A stretch of 16,644 nucleotides of DNA from B16-G9 sp964400655 (GTDB lineage: Bacteria; Bacteroidota; Bacteroidia; Bacteroidales; F082), in the NCBI GenBank assembly GCA_964400655.1, contig CAYNVN010000055.1:1-16644 (forward strand), in the 5' to 3' direction. Both the position numbers and the translations under genes were made by a program. Shown here one piece after another: positions 5,601 to 15,700 of the stretch. Numbering within the stretch: the first letter of the stretch is position 1; each line of letters begins with the position of its first letter. The notes below the pieces were generated by a model. It saw only the letters and a list, made by a program, of their open reading frames with translations. It was not told the origin of the DNA and did not search any database.

Positions 5601-6934
5601 TGAGCATAGAAGTTATACTTATCAAAGTTGCACAACTTATTCTTAGCCTTTCCATCCTGGTGATCATTCACGAGTTTGGTCATTTTGCAGCAGCTAAAAT
5701 ATTTAAAACCAAAGTAGAAAAGTTTTATCTGTTTTTTAATCCCTGGTTTTCACTTTTTAAATTCAATTACAAAGGAACCGAATATGGTATCGGCTGGCTG
5801 CCCTTGGGCGGTTATGTTAAAATTGCCGGCATGATTGACGAATCGATGGACAAAGAACAGATGAAACTCCCGGCACAACCCTGGGAGTTCAGGGCAAAAC
5901 CGGCATGGCAGCGGTTAATCATTATGCTGGGAGGTGTTTTTATGAACGTTGTGTTGGCCATTGCCATTTACATCGGCCTGTTTATGCACTACGGCGAAGA
6001 GTATCTGCCAACCGAAGAGGCCAACAAATACGGCATCAGCGCCGACAGTGTGGCCATGGAAATGGGATTTCAAAACGGCGATAAAATTATCTCCATCGAT
6101 GGAAGATATGTGGAAAATTTCCAGAAGATACCGGCTGAAATCATCCTCAACGAAGCACATTCGGCTAAGGTTATCAGAAATAACGACACCGTTGATATTC
6201 GTTTTCCGGCCGGAAGCCTTAGCAAACTTATCAGCCAAAAAACTCCCTTTATTTCGGTAAGGATACCATTTATAGCAAAAGATTTTACAAAAAATTCGGC
6301 AGCCAAAGCGGCAGGAATGGAAAAGGGTGACACCATTCTGGGACTGAACGGTATGAGCCTGAAATATTTTGTGGAATTTAAAAACGAACTGCAACACCAC
6401 AAAGACCAGGATGTGGTGATAAGCGTAAAACGCGGAAACGACACCCTTGCATTAAACGTTCATGTTCCGGAGGCAGGTTTGATAGGGGTTTATCCCGAGA
6501 GCGATCTCCAAAACTTTTTCAAACTCAACAAACGCGATTATTCATTTGCCGAAGCCATACCCGCCGGTATTGAACAAACATGGAACGGTATCGGTAATTA
6601 CCTGAAACAGTTAAAACTCCTCTTTTCACCCGAGGTAAAAGCTTACGAAAGCGTTGGCGGTTTTATTACCATCGGTAATATTTTTCCTGCCGAATGGCAT
6701 TGGGAAAGTTTTTGGAGGCTTACGGCTTTCCTTTCCATTATGCTTGCCATACTAAATGTATTGCCCATACCCGCTTTGGACGGAGGACATGTTTTATTCC
6801 TTTTATACGAGATAATCACACGCAGGAAACCAAGCGACAAGTTTTTGGAATATGCCCAGATAACCGGAATGGTTTTACTTTTCGGGCTGTTGATTCTTGC
6901 CAACGGTAATGATATTATAAAGCTGTTCCGATAA
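5600..6934 (+). CDS. rseP: Site-2 intramembrane zinc protease RseP family
   Basis: Cleaves transmembrane segments of regulatory proteins, typically anti-sigma factors, and leftover signal peptides in the inner membrane. The 444 residues have the S2P layout. TM1 carries HEFGH (His24, Glu25, His28). A conserved GWLPLGGYVKIAGM loop lies at 65-78, with TM2 at ~105-128. Two PDZ-like domains follow (~140-205, with GFQNGDKIISIDG, and ~228-290, with GMEKGDTILGLNG). The last TM segments carry NVLPIPALDGGH with metal-ligand Asp394. Both halves of the active site are intact. The ATG overlaps the dxr stop by one base. The dxr-rseP neighbourhood is common in bacteria. The substrate is not encoded nearby: no anti-sigma factor is visible. 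Confidence 0.95.
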   Translation: MSIEVILIKVAQLILSLSILVIIHEFGHFAAAKIFKTKVEKFYLFFNPWFSLFKFNYKGTEYGIGWLPLGGYVKIAGMIDESMDKEQMKLPAQPWEFRAKPAWQRLIIMLGGVFMNVVLAIAIYIGLFMHYGEEYLPTEEANKYGISADSVAMEMGFQNGDKIISIDGRYVENFQKIPAEIILNEAHSAKVIRNNDTVDIRFPAGSLSKLISQKTPFISVRIPFIAKDFTKNSAAKAAGMEKGDTILGLNGMSLKYFVEFKNELQHHKDQDVVISVKRGNDTLALNVHVPEAGLIGVYPESDLQNFFKLNKRDYSFAEAIPAGIEQTWNGIGNYLKQLKLLFSPEVKAYESVGGFITIGNIFPAEWHWESFWRLTAFLSIMLAILNVLPIPALDGGHVLFLLYEIITRRKPSDKFLEYAQITGMVLLFGLLILANGNDIIKLFR

Positions 6935-6979
6935 CCGCTTTGCCCATTCGTTGCTATTTATATGGAGATAACTTGTTAC

Positions 6980-7019
6980 AAAAAAACAGGAGCTTGTACA
7001 ACCGACAAACCCCTGTTTT
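6980..7019 (-). terminator. Terminator of the sdhCAB operon (possibly bidirectional)
   Basis: AAAACAGG (7019-7012 on minus) pairs with CCTGTTTT (6990-6983), followed on the minus strand by more T for a run of seven. The inner loop has a short TTGT/ACAA pairing. On the plus strand the stem ends in only four T, so it would be a weaker terminator for rseP. It lies between the convergent ends of rseP and sdhB. Confidence 0.7.
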
Positions 7020-7065
7020 AAAAAAGACATATCCCCTCTTACAAAGATTGTCTCTAAAAAAAATC

Positions 7066-7806
<741 letters not shown>

Positions 7807-7843
7807 TTTCTACAATTTTAAATGTTAAAATAGCCGTTGAAAA

Positions 7844-9790
7844 TTAAGCGGTTTTGTAATTACGTTGTTTAACCTCAATATCCTCGTATTTCAAAGGTTC
7901 TTTATGGAGTTCAGGTTCTTTGTCCTCACCTTTATACTCCCATGCGGCAACATACATAAAGTTTTCATCATCGCGAAGGGCTTCGCCTTCGGGTGTTTGA
8001 TACTCTTCACGGAAATGGCCTCCGCAAGATTCGTTACGGTGCAACGCGTCGCGTGCCATCAATTCACCCAGTTCGAGGAAATCGGCAACACGAATTGCTT
8101 TTTCAAGTTCAACGTTAAGTCCGTTTACATCGCCCGGCACCTTAACATCTTTCCAAAATTCATCGCGGAGTGCTTTAATTTCGCTGATTGCTTTTTCAAG
8201 ACTCTCTTTATTACGGGCCATACCTACATTATCCCACATAATATGTCCGAGGGCTTTATGGAAATGGTCAACGGTTTGTTTTCCGTTGATGCCTTTCAGT
8301 TTGGCGATACGATCGGCAACCTCTTTTTCGGTTTTTTCAAACTCGGGCAAATCGTTTTTAAAATGAGGAACGGTAATTTGGTCGGCCAGATAGTTTTGCA
8401 TGGTATAGGGCAATACGAAATAGCCGTCCGACAGGCCCTGCATCAATGCCGAAGCACCCAGCCGGTTTGCGCCGTGGTCGGAGAAGTTTGCCTCGCCACC
8501 CACAAACAATCCGGGTATGGTACTTTGTAATTCATAATCTACCCATAATCCGCCCATGGTATAATGAATGGCGGGATAGATCATCATGGGTGTTTCGTAA
8601 GGATTATCATCGGTAATTTTCTCATACATCTGGAAAAGGTTGCCGTAACGGGCTTCAATAACATCTTTTCCAAGGCGGCCGATGGCTTCTTTAAAATCAA
8701 GATAAACGGCCAACCCGGTATTACCAACGCCATAGCCTGCGTCACAACGCTCTTTGGCGGCACGTGATGCCACATCGCGCGGAACGAGGTTTCCGAAAGC
8801 GGGATATCTTCTTTCGAGATAATAATCCCTGTCTTCTTCAGCAATTTCGGTGGGTTTTAACTGGCCTTTTTGTATTTTTTCGGCATCCTCTTTTTTCTTT
8901 GGTACCCAGATACGACCATCGTTACGCAAACTTTCACTCATAAGGGTGAGTTTCGACTGATAATCGCCGTGTACCGGAATACAGGTAGGATGGATTTGAA
9001 CGAAACTGGGGTTGGCAAAATAGGCACCACGTTTATACGCCCTGAAAGCAGCACTACCGTTGGAGTTCATGGCATTGGTTGAAAGGAAATAAACGTTTCC
9101 GTAACCACCCGTTGCCAATAATACGGCATGGGCCGCATGGCGTTCCAGCTCTCCTGTTACGAGGTTGCGGGCAATAATACCACGGGCACGGCCTTCGACC
9201 ATAACAAGGTCCATCATTTCGCGACGGGTGTACATGGTTACATGGCCACGTTTAATCTCTTTCGACAGGGCACTGTATGCGCCGAGCAACAGTTGCTGTC
9301 CGGTTTGACCGCGGGCATAAAATGTTCGCGAAACCAGCGCGCCACCAAAAGAACGGTTGGTGAGCAGTCCGCCATACTCGCGTGCAAAGGGAACCCCTTG
9401 TGCAACACACTGGTCGATAATATTATTACTAACCTCTGCCAAACGGTAAACATTGGCTTCGCGTGCACGATAATCGCCACCTTTTACCGTATCGTAAAAC
9501 AGGCGGTAAATGTTATCGCCATCGTTAGGATAGTTTTTAGCAGCATTAATTCCGCCCTGTGCGGCAATACTGTGTGCACGCCGGGGGCTGTCCTGAATGC
9601 AAAAAACTTTAACGTTAAATCCCAGCTCGCCAAGACTTGCAGCTGCAGCACCACCGGCCAATCCGGTACCTACAACAATGATATCGATTTTACGCTTGTT
9701 TGCAGGGTTAACTAAATTTTGATGATCTTTATAATTGTTCCATTTTTGGGCCAACGGGCCTTTTGGAATTTTTGAGTCCAACTTTGTCAT
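7844..9790 (-). CDS. sdhA: Succinate dehydrogenase/fumarate reductase flavoprotein subunit
   Basis: Catalytic subunit interconverting succinate and fumarate with covalently bound FAD. The 648 residues carry the N-terminal dinucleotide fold VVGTGLAGG (39-47) and the flavinylation His73 in AHSIAAQGG. They also carry HPT (267-269), the catalytic Arg region LVPRDVASR (335-343), HYTMGG (409-414), and the capping/active-site HGANRLGA (439-446). It is longer than E. coli FrdA and starts with a KIPKGPLAQKW leader. That length and style fit the epsilonproteobacterial/Bacteroidota type B enzymes. No twin-arginine or signal sequence is present, so it faces the cytoplasm. It starts nine bases after the sdhC stop, indicating tight co-expression. 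Confidence 0.97.
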   Translation of the reverse strand: MTKLDSKIPKGPLAQKWNNYKDHQNLVNPANKRKIDIIVVGTGLAGGAAAASLGELGFNVKVFCIQDSPRRAHSIAAQGGINAAKNYPNDGDNIYRLFYDTVKGGDYRAREANVYRLAEVSNNIIDQCVAQGVPFAREYGGLLTNRSFGGALVSRTFYARGQTGQQLLLGAYSALSKEIKRGHVTMYTRREMMDLVMVEGRARGIIARNLVTGELERHAAHAVLLATGGYGNVYFLSTNAMNSNGSAAFRAYKRGAYFANPSFVQIHPTCIPVHGDYQSKLTLMSESLRNDGRIWVPKKKEDAEKIQKGQLKPTEIAEEDRDYYLERRYPAFGNLVPRDVASRAAKERCDAGYGVGNTGLAVYLDFKEAIGRLGKDVIEARYGNLFQMYEKITDDNPYETPMMIYPAIHYTMGGLWVDYELQSTIPGLFVGGEANFSDHGANRLGASALMQGLSDGYFVLPYTMQNYLADQITVPHFKNDLPEFEKTEKEVADRIAKLKGINGKQTVDHFHKALGHIMWDNVGMARNKESLEKAISEIKALRDEFWKDVKVPGDVNGLNVELEKAIRVADFLELGELMARDALHRNESCGGHFREEYQTPEGEALRDDENFMYVAAWEYKGEDKEPELHKEPLKYEDIEVKQRNYKTA

Positions 9791-9799
9791 AGCACTGAA

Positions 9800-10474
9800 T
9801 TATTTGAAATAAATTACCAGAGGAATAATAATAAAACCTAAAGCCAGAACAACGGCAATCACATGCGACAACCCTTTGATAAAAGGGGTATATGTTTTGT
9901 GATTAAGCCCCAGCGATTGAAAAGCCGATTGAAACCCATGATCGAGATGGAATCCCAACAGGGCAAGTGCCACCACATAAAATGTTACATACCAGCCGTT
10001 TTTAAACAGGTCGAGGATAAGCTGCCCCAGGTCTTCCATTTCCACACCGTCAACCTCAACATGTTTAATACCGGGAATAACCCCTTTGGCAATCAAAAAG
10101 AAATTCACAAAGTGAATAATCAGAAAAATAAGGATTACAATGGCAGTGTGAATCATATAGCGCGAAAAAATATTTTCTTCGGCACTTCCACTCACTTTGT
10201 AACCTTTAGGACGCGATGCCCAGTTTTGTAATTGGAGTACAATACCAAAAAAGATATGTACTAAAAATCCGGCAAACAGCACCCATTGAAAAACCTGAAT
10301 AAACGGGTTGGTTGCCATAAAATGTGCCGCCACATTAAAAGTTTCCTTTGTCGGGTCGGTAAGGATCGTAAGATTAAGGCCCAAATGGACAAACAAAAAA
10401 GTGATCAGAAACAGACCCATCAGCGACATGATAAACTTCTTCGTAAGCGAAGAGTAAAGACGTGTACTACTCAT
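9800..10474 (-). CDS. sdhC: Succinate dehydrogenase/fumarate reductase cytochrome b subunit (type B)
   Basis: Membrane anchor and quinone site of the complex. The 224 residues form about five hydrophobic helices (roughly 15-37, 60-82, 107-130, 162-182, 202-223). A single large anchor instead of two small ones is the type B, di-haem arrangement known from Wolinella and Bacillus. Candidate haem-ligand histidines sit within or at the ends of helices: His30, His73, His109/His121 and His176/His179. Which four are used is inference. First gene of the operon; a promoter with TATATTTG lies about 58 bases upstream of the ATG. No fourth anchor gene (sdhD) is present, as expected for this type. Confidence 0.93.
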   Translation of the reverse strand: MSSTRLYSSLTKKFIMSLMGLFLITFLFVHLGLNLTILTDPTKETFNVAAHFMATNPFIQVFQWVLFAGFLVHIFFGIVLQLQNWASRPKGYKVSGSAEENIFSRYMIHTAIVILIFLIIHFVNFFLIAKGVIPGIKHVEVDGVEMEDLGQLILDLFKNGWYVTFYVVALALLGFHLDHGFQSAFQSLGLNHKTYTPFIKGLSHVIAVVLALGFIIIPLVIYFK

Positions 10475-10531
10475 GATTAAAGTATTTTACCTGATGTTAA
10501 AATTAAAACGCTTCTTTATATTAAGGATTTA

Positions 10532-10562
10532 CAAATATAGAAAAGTAACGTTTGCGGAAAAC
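10532..10562 (-). promoter_or_regulatory. Promoter of the sdhCAB operon
   Basis: The minus strand has -7 box TATATTTG (10539-10532), with a TTTT at about 18 bases upstream in the -33 position. The predicted transcription start is near 10528, giving a leader of roughly 54 bases. The leader is AT-rich and shows no strong hairpin or Shine-Dalgarno. Confidence 0.5.
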
Positions 10563-10620
10563 GGGATTAGTTAATTTAAAACAATTATAGAAAGTAGAAA
10601 CTAAGGCTTTATAAATCAAC

Positions 10621-10643
10621 AAAAGCCGCACGGTGGCGGCTTT
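10621..10643 (-). terminator. Terminator of the greA-HIT operon
   Basis: Perfect 8-bp stem AAAGCCGC / GCGGCTTT with a 6-base loop. On the minus strand it is followed by TTGTTGATTT after the TTT of the stem. It lies 30 bases past the HIT gene stop. The rest of the 10475-10673 spacer holds only the sdh promoter. Confidence 0.7.
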
Positions 10644-10673
10644 CAGCAATAAAGAATCTTTTCTAAATAACTT

Positions 10674-11078
10674 CTATTTTAACTCATCATAAGCATCGCG
10701 TATTTTTTGTGCGATTGTTTCAAACTCATCGGGTGAGAGTTTCAGTTTGGGCTGTTTAAAATCCATATCGTAGATTGAGTTAATCGGGATAAGGTGAATG
10801 TGGGCATGGGGTACTTCCAGTCCGATAACAGTCAATCCAATCCGTTTACAGGGTATCACTTTTTCGATGGCGGGAGCTACCTTTTTGGCAAAGGCAAAAA
10901 GCCCTTTATACAACTCCTCTTCAATGTCAAAAATGTAATCAACCTCCTTTTTTGGAATAACGAGGGTGTGGCCTTTTGCCAAAGGATTTATGTCGAGAAA
11001 TGCGTAATAATTTTCATCCTCTGCAATTTTATAGGAAGGTATTTCGCCGTTAACAATTTTAGTAAATATGGAAGCCAT
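10674..11078 (-). CDS. HIT family (histidine triad) nucleotide-binding protein
   Basis: Small cytoplasmic hydrolase family acting on nucleotide phosphoramidates or dinucleoside polyphosphates. The 134 residues are typical of the family. The opening SIFTKIVNGEIPSYKI and FLDINPLAKGHTLVIPK (residues 27-43) are characteristic. The histidine triad HAHIHLIP places His91, His93 and His95, with His93 or His95 as nucleophile by analogy to Hint proteins. All are intact. It starts 23 bases after greA and ends before a terminator, so it is the second gene of a greA-HIT operon. The physiological substrate cannot be inferred; the HIT-GreA pairing is frequent in this phylum as far as I recall. Confidence 0.94.
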   Translation of the reverse strand: MASIFTKIVNGEIPSYKIAEDENYYAFLDINPLAKGHTLVIPKKEVDYIFDIEEELYKGLFAFAKKVAPAIEKVIPCKRIGLTVIGLEVPHAHIHLIPINSIYDMDFKQPKLKLSPDEFETIAQKIRDAYDELK

Positions 11079-11101
11079 GATTTTTGATTTATGAATTTGC
11101 G

Positions 11102-11575
11102 TTACCTTGAAACTTCAATCACTTCAAAAGGAATGGTACCGGCAGGAACCTGAATATCCACCTTATCGCCTACTTTTTTACCGAGCAATCCTTTTGCTAT
11201 GGGCGAATCGACCGATATTTTTCCCTTTTTAATATCTGCCTCTTTTTCGGGAACCAGCGTATAGCTCATGGAAGCACCGTTTTTGAGATTTTTTATTTTA
11301 ACCGTAGAAAGGATCAATACTTTGGAGCTATCCATTTTTGATTCATCAATAATTCGGGCATTACGAACCATTTCCTGAAGTTTTGAAATCTTCAGTTCCA
11401 GTAAACCCTGTGCTTCTTTAGCTGCGTCGTACTCGGCATTTTCAGAAAGGTCACCTTTATCGCGGGCTTCGGCAATTTGTTGCGAAATTGCAGGACGCTC
11501 CACTCTGACTAAGTGATCCAGTTCATCCTTCAGTTTTTGCAATCCTTCTTCTGTAAAATATCTGGATGCTGACAT
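11102..11575 (-). CDS. greA: Transcription elongation factor GreA
   Basis: Rescues backtracked RNA polymerase by stimulating cleavage of the transcript 3' end in the active site. The 157 residues are standard length. The N-terminal coiled coil (about 8-75) carries the acidic tip in ARDKGDLSENAEYDAAKEAQ, with Asp42 and Glu45 matching the catalytic pair known from E. coli. The C-terminal globular domain (~80-157) contains SPIAKGLLGKKVGDKVDIQVP. The start ATG has no clear Shine-Dalgarno. The upstream leader contains a strong hairpin that also ends transcription from the PorV-like gene, and a good promoter sits before that hairpin, so expression may be attenuated. Confidence 0.97.
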   Translation of the reverse strand: MSASRYFTEEGLQKLKDELDHLVRVERPAISQQIAEARDKGDLSENAEYDAAKEAQGLLELKISKLQEMVRNARIIDESKMDSSKVLILSTVKIKNLKNGASMSYTLVPEKEADIKKGKISVDSPIAKGLLGKKVGDKVDIQVPAGTIPFEVIEVSR

Positions 11576-11621
11576 AGTATTTGTTTTTTGATTGGTTAAT
11601 GTTCAATAATAAAAGATAAAA

Positions 11622-11646
11622 AGACCCTTAAAAACTTTAAGGGTCT
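11622..11646 (-). terminator. Terminator of the PorV-like operon, inside the greA leader
   Basis: A perfect 11-bp stem, AGACCCTTAAA (11622-11632) with TTTAAGGGTCT (11636-11646), and a 3-base loop. On the minus strand it is followed by TTTTATCTTTTATT. It lies 47 bases past the PorV-like stop and about 46 bases before the greA ATG. Confidence 0.8.
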
Positions 11647-11657
11647 CTTTGAATGTG

Positions 11658-11688
11658 CAAAGATAAATGTTTATGCCTTACGGACAAT
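11658..11688 (-). promoter_or_regulatory. greA promoter (ATTG-N19-TATCTTTG)
   Basis: The best Bacteroidota-type promoter in the window. On the minus strand the -33 element ATTG (11688-11685) is separated by 19 bases from the -7 box TATCTTTG (11665-11658). The predicted start is near 11654, some eight bases before the terminator hairpin. The first gene downstream is greA. Confidence 0.6.
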
Positions 11689-11693
11689 TTTTT

Positions 11694-12755
11694 TTAGAAA
11701 TTCAAAATAATACCTATGGTATGATTACCACTAAAGCTCACTGTTTCACGATAAGCATAATCAATAGAGATAAACGATCCTTTTTCTTTACTAATGGGTA
11801 CCTGAACGGTAGCTCCCAAGCTAAGACCACTGTTAACATTACTACGATCGGCTGAAGACATATCGTCCCAAATACCCTTCTCATATGTATAACCTCCTCG
11901 TATCATAACCCAATCTTTCATACTAAACTCGGCACCAAATGCAAACTGGTCTTTGGTAAAGGAGTTTGAAATAAAGGTTAAAGCGGGAGTTAACCTAAGT
12001 TCTTTACTAAATAAAAAATCGTAGGAAGCGCCAATGGTAAGTTGTGCCGGAATTTCAAAGGCAGCCGACCGTTGTTCCATGGTAAACTGGGTTTCCTGTC
12101 CCGGTATCAACGCTTTAAGCGAAAGTCCGTCACCACTGAATTTCATGGTGGGACCAACATTTTTCAAGGCAACTCCAAAAGCAAACTGATCGCTTGATCC
12201 GGTTACATATTGGATACCGATATCAACAGCAACGCCAACGGCATTCAGGTCGGCCATCGATTCGGAAATAACCTTAAAAACAACACCTGCGCTTATACTG
12301 TTTGAAAACGACTTAGAATAAGACAAGGCAAAGTTAATAAGGCTCGGGCTGTAAGTACCCACGCCTCCGTCGGGGCTATCGGTGGTAGTGATTTCGATAT
12401 CTCCAAAACTCATTGACATAATCTGCAGACCAAAAACGCCCGATTCGCTTACACGTTGTGCAAGACCAAAGGCATAGAGGTTGGTCCCCGTACCTTTAAG
12501 CCAGTCGGTATGAGAAAATATTACCTGTGTTTTATGGGTATAGGCCATTCCGCCAACATTACCCCACATAGCTTCAAGCCCGTGAACTCTAGCCATATTT
12601 GCAGAGCCCCAGCCTGAGCTTCGTGCCCACGGGTTTATCAGTAATTCGGAAGCTCCGGCCTGTCCCGACCTGTCTTTGTTACCAGCAAGGAGAAACTGCG
12701 GCATAAGCATCACTCCTATTAATAAAGCGATAAAATATTTATAAAGAGTTTTCAT
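11694..12755 (-). CDS. PorV/PorQ-family outer-membrane beta-barrel protein
   Basis: Predicted outer-membrane barrel of the family that includes PorV (LptO), the type IX secretion shuttle that hands proteins bearing a C-terminal signal to the sortase. From the ATG at 12755 it has 353 residues. A signal peptide (MKTLYKYFIALLIG...LLAG, cut near residue 25) is followed by the family-like start AGASELLINPWARSSGWGSANMA...MWGNVGGMAY (NPAG-type motif replaced by GNVGG). Alternating amphipathic strands run to a C-terminal barrel end in Phe (HTIGIILNF). The frame opens at a TTG two codons earlier, but the ATG is more likely. It lies 34 bp after the giant secreted protein. Whether it is true PorV or a paralogue devoted to that neighbour is unresolved; the adjacency favours the latter. 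Confidence 0.82.
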   Translation of the reverse strand: MKTLYKYFIALLIGVMLMPQFLLAGNKDRSGQAGASELLINPWARSSGWGSANMARVHGLEAMWGNVGGMAYTHKTQVIFSHTDWLKGTGTNLYAFGLAQRVSESGVFGLQIMSMSFGDIEITTTDSPDGGVGTYSPSLINFALSYSKSFSNSISAGVVFKVISESMADLNAVGVAVDIGIQYVTGSSDQFAFGVALKNVGPTMKFSGDGLSLKALIPGQETQFTMEQRSAAFEIPAQLTIGASYDFLFSKELRLTPALTFISNSFTKDQFAFGAEFSMKDWVMIRGGYTYEKGIWDDMSSADRSNVNSGLSLGATVQVPISKEKGSFISIDYAYRETVSFSGNHTIGIILNF

Positions 12756-12795
12756 AATCAAAACGATTTATTCTAATTCTTATTGATATATATTT

Positions 12796-15700
12796 TTAGA
12801 AGGTATTCAGATCAGGAATACGCTGTGTACAGAACCATTTAACCACATGTTCACCCTCCGGTGCTTCAATATGGAAATAATAAACACCACCGGATATCGG
12901 CACACCGGCAAAGTTTTTCAAATCCCATTCGATGGCCGTTAGCGGGTCATCTTTGGTGAGCCGTTTGATCTTAATACCAGATGCGTCATAAATCGTAATT
13001 GTACAATTTTCAGGCAGGTTGGTTATTTTAACCCTGTTATCAAGGGCATTATTTTCATATGCGGAGTAGGCATAATAAGGATTAGGCACAACCCTTATCT
13101 CTTCAAGGTCGGAAACCATCTTATCCGGATCATCATATTCCGTATAGATACCCTTAGTGGTAAACTGATATACAGGATACTGATTGTTAACATCCATACC
13201 CGGATAAACAGTATCCAAATCAACACTGGTATAACCTCTTCTATAAGGGGTAGCAACCCTTATTTTAACGGTTGCTTCATTGCTCAACCAATCCTGACCT
13301 TTAACTCCCATGGGCATACCCACATACATTACCTGAGCATAAAAATTAGAAACAAGTACTTTAAGCGGGTTATCAATTAAAGTATCAAGAATAGTAAAGG
13401 CATATTTCCCTGCATCGTAAGCCGGAGAATTAAACTCCATATAAACACCCAGCTGATCAAAAATAATTTGATTATGCTTCATAACGTAAACATAATGTTT
13501 ACCTCCAAGTACGGGTGTTCTTGAAAATCCGGTACCGCTAAAAATATTTTCATCCAAAATCTGAGAACTTAATTCCATATCTCTGGCCGGAGGATTAAAC
13601 AGCATATCACGTCCGTTAAATGCTCCGAGATAAGAATCTTCGCTAAACATAAGATTCATGCGTTCGCCTGTTTCAACATTGATGGCATAACCGGGGAACC
13701 ACCCCATACCATGATCGCTGATATAGTTAGGATCATCGGGATTATCGCTGGGCCCTGAACCTATGGTTGCAAAATTACCGTCTTTATCCACAGAAGGCGA
13801 AGCCCTAAGTCCAAACTGAGTGGCATGACCTTCGGCCAGTAATGAATCGTGACACATTTCAATAACCGGACAGCGTGACCATTTAGATTTGTCGGGAGTA
13901 AAAACAATATCAACACTTGCAAGGTCGTCCATACCGCAGGTAACTTTCGACATACCGTTAAGTGCCGGGCCAATTTCAGATTGAACTGCTCCGCTACCGA
14001 TTTGTGAATTATTACCATAGGTGGTTAACGCATAGGGTGCCCATGTTCCTCTTGCAATTTTTTCGTATGCTTCGGTGGGATCCCATGGGTTTGGCGGTTT
14101 TGATTGCATGCCCCAGTCATCATCAATGCCTGATTCCTGGCTTTGATAGGTTCCAGAACGTATCCAGTTTAACGGGAAACCGGGCACATCATTGTCCTCA
14201 ATTCCGCTGAGCCACATGCTTGCACTGTCGCTATAAACCACCGACGAGTAAATAAGACCGTTATTATCAGCCAAAACAGCTTTAACAACATTGAGGCTGT
14301 TATCAACCGATATTTTTCCAACATTAATGGGGCCGGGCTGATAAGGCTGTGTCATTTGAACCGACAAACCAAGATCAAAGAACAATTGTTCATTATTTTT
14401 AATAATGGTTGTATCGGCATCATAAACCTCACCGGTACCAAGGTCTTTAATATGCCATTTGGCAACCAGTTTGGAAGTGCTATCACCAAGCAAACCGGCC
14501 ATATCATAAACGTCATATATTTTAACCCGTACCAACGAATCAAGCCACAATTCATAATCACCTTTTTTCACACCGATAGGATTAATGACCTTGATATTAA
14601 CAGGCCCCTGATTTACTTTATAAACCGGGTTGTAAACCATGGGATAATCAGGGCCACCAAAAATATTGGTTTCACTGGCAGGTGGTTTACTTAAAATCTC
14701 TTCAACGGTTTCATCCGACAATTCGATTGACATACCGCCATTTCCATAACCTGCAATACGAGTAATTTCGGGACGGGTATTATAATCGCCATTAATAACG
14801 GTACCATTAACGGTACGGTGAGGCATTGCCGAATAAAGCTGAATATTTTTACGGCCCGACAAATATGGTTTCATTTGGCCGTATAAACCTTTAAATACGT
14901 TGGGGTCGGTATTATACTCCATATACTCATTATAAGCATATGCAATAGCAGTATAATAATATACTTTATTATTCACCAGCCTTACATCGCCGGTGGCAAA
15001 AGCATCTTGTGTAATTTCAAATGAATGCGAAATACCGTTGTCGCCACCATAAACCTCAACCACGGGAACATCAGCTCCAATAGCATCGTCGCGGTAGTAG
15101 TTAACCAGTTTTGTAACACCGTTTTTAATGTCGAATTGTGCAACCAGACGCATCAGGTCGGGATCGTGAATGCTTTCAATTGAAACCTGATCATTTTTCA
15201 GCTGAAAAATCTGGTATCCTTCAAAGCGATATAGTGAGTCGCTACGTTTTGTTTCATCCAACGGATAAGGCTGAATAATATTAGGATCGTACTCCTCATA
15301 TTTTTCCTGATAGTTATTTGACGATTGCGAGTTGGACAGATAGAAAATAAATCTTTGATCAAGCTCTTCAATGGTCAAATCCGGAGCTGTAGGTCCGTCG
15401 ATAACTTTAAAGCAGTTATCAAATAATTTCTGACATTTATCATCCACTACGCGAAGCAGCTCAACCGATTGCCAAGGGCCACCTGAAGTGGCACGTGCCC
15501 ACGGAATACCCACGGTAATATAGTTTACTGCACCCGGTTTTAGAGTAAACGGCCCTGCCGATTGCATAAAACGACGGTCGCCGGGAGGGTTAGGGCTACC
15601 GTTGTTTCCGGTTTCCTCCGTCCAGTAAAATCCGTTCTGATTAAAACCTCCGTTAGGCGGCTGCCCTCCTGTTCCCCAGTTACAAGGGTCGGAATCTCCG

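Noticed and set aside
7815..7831. AT-only hairpin ATTTTAA-ATG-TTAAAAT between sdhA and sdhB
   Set aside because: All A/T stem of 7 bp is weak and expected by chance in an AT-rich spacer. It may affect the relative expression of sdhB, but nothing supports this.
7865..9715. Long plus-strand frames opposite sdhA (221, 195 and others)
   Set aside because: Antisense shadows of a clearly conserved enzyme; no motifs and implausible composition.
12756..12761. TTG start two codons before the ATG of the PorV-like protein
   Set aside because: The ATG gives a standard signal peptide (MKTLYKYF), and TTG adds only two residues.
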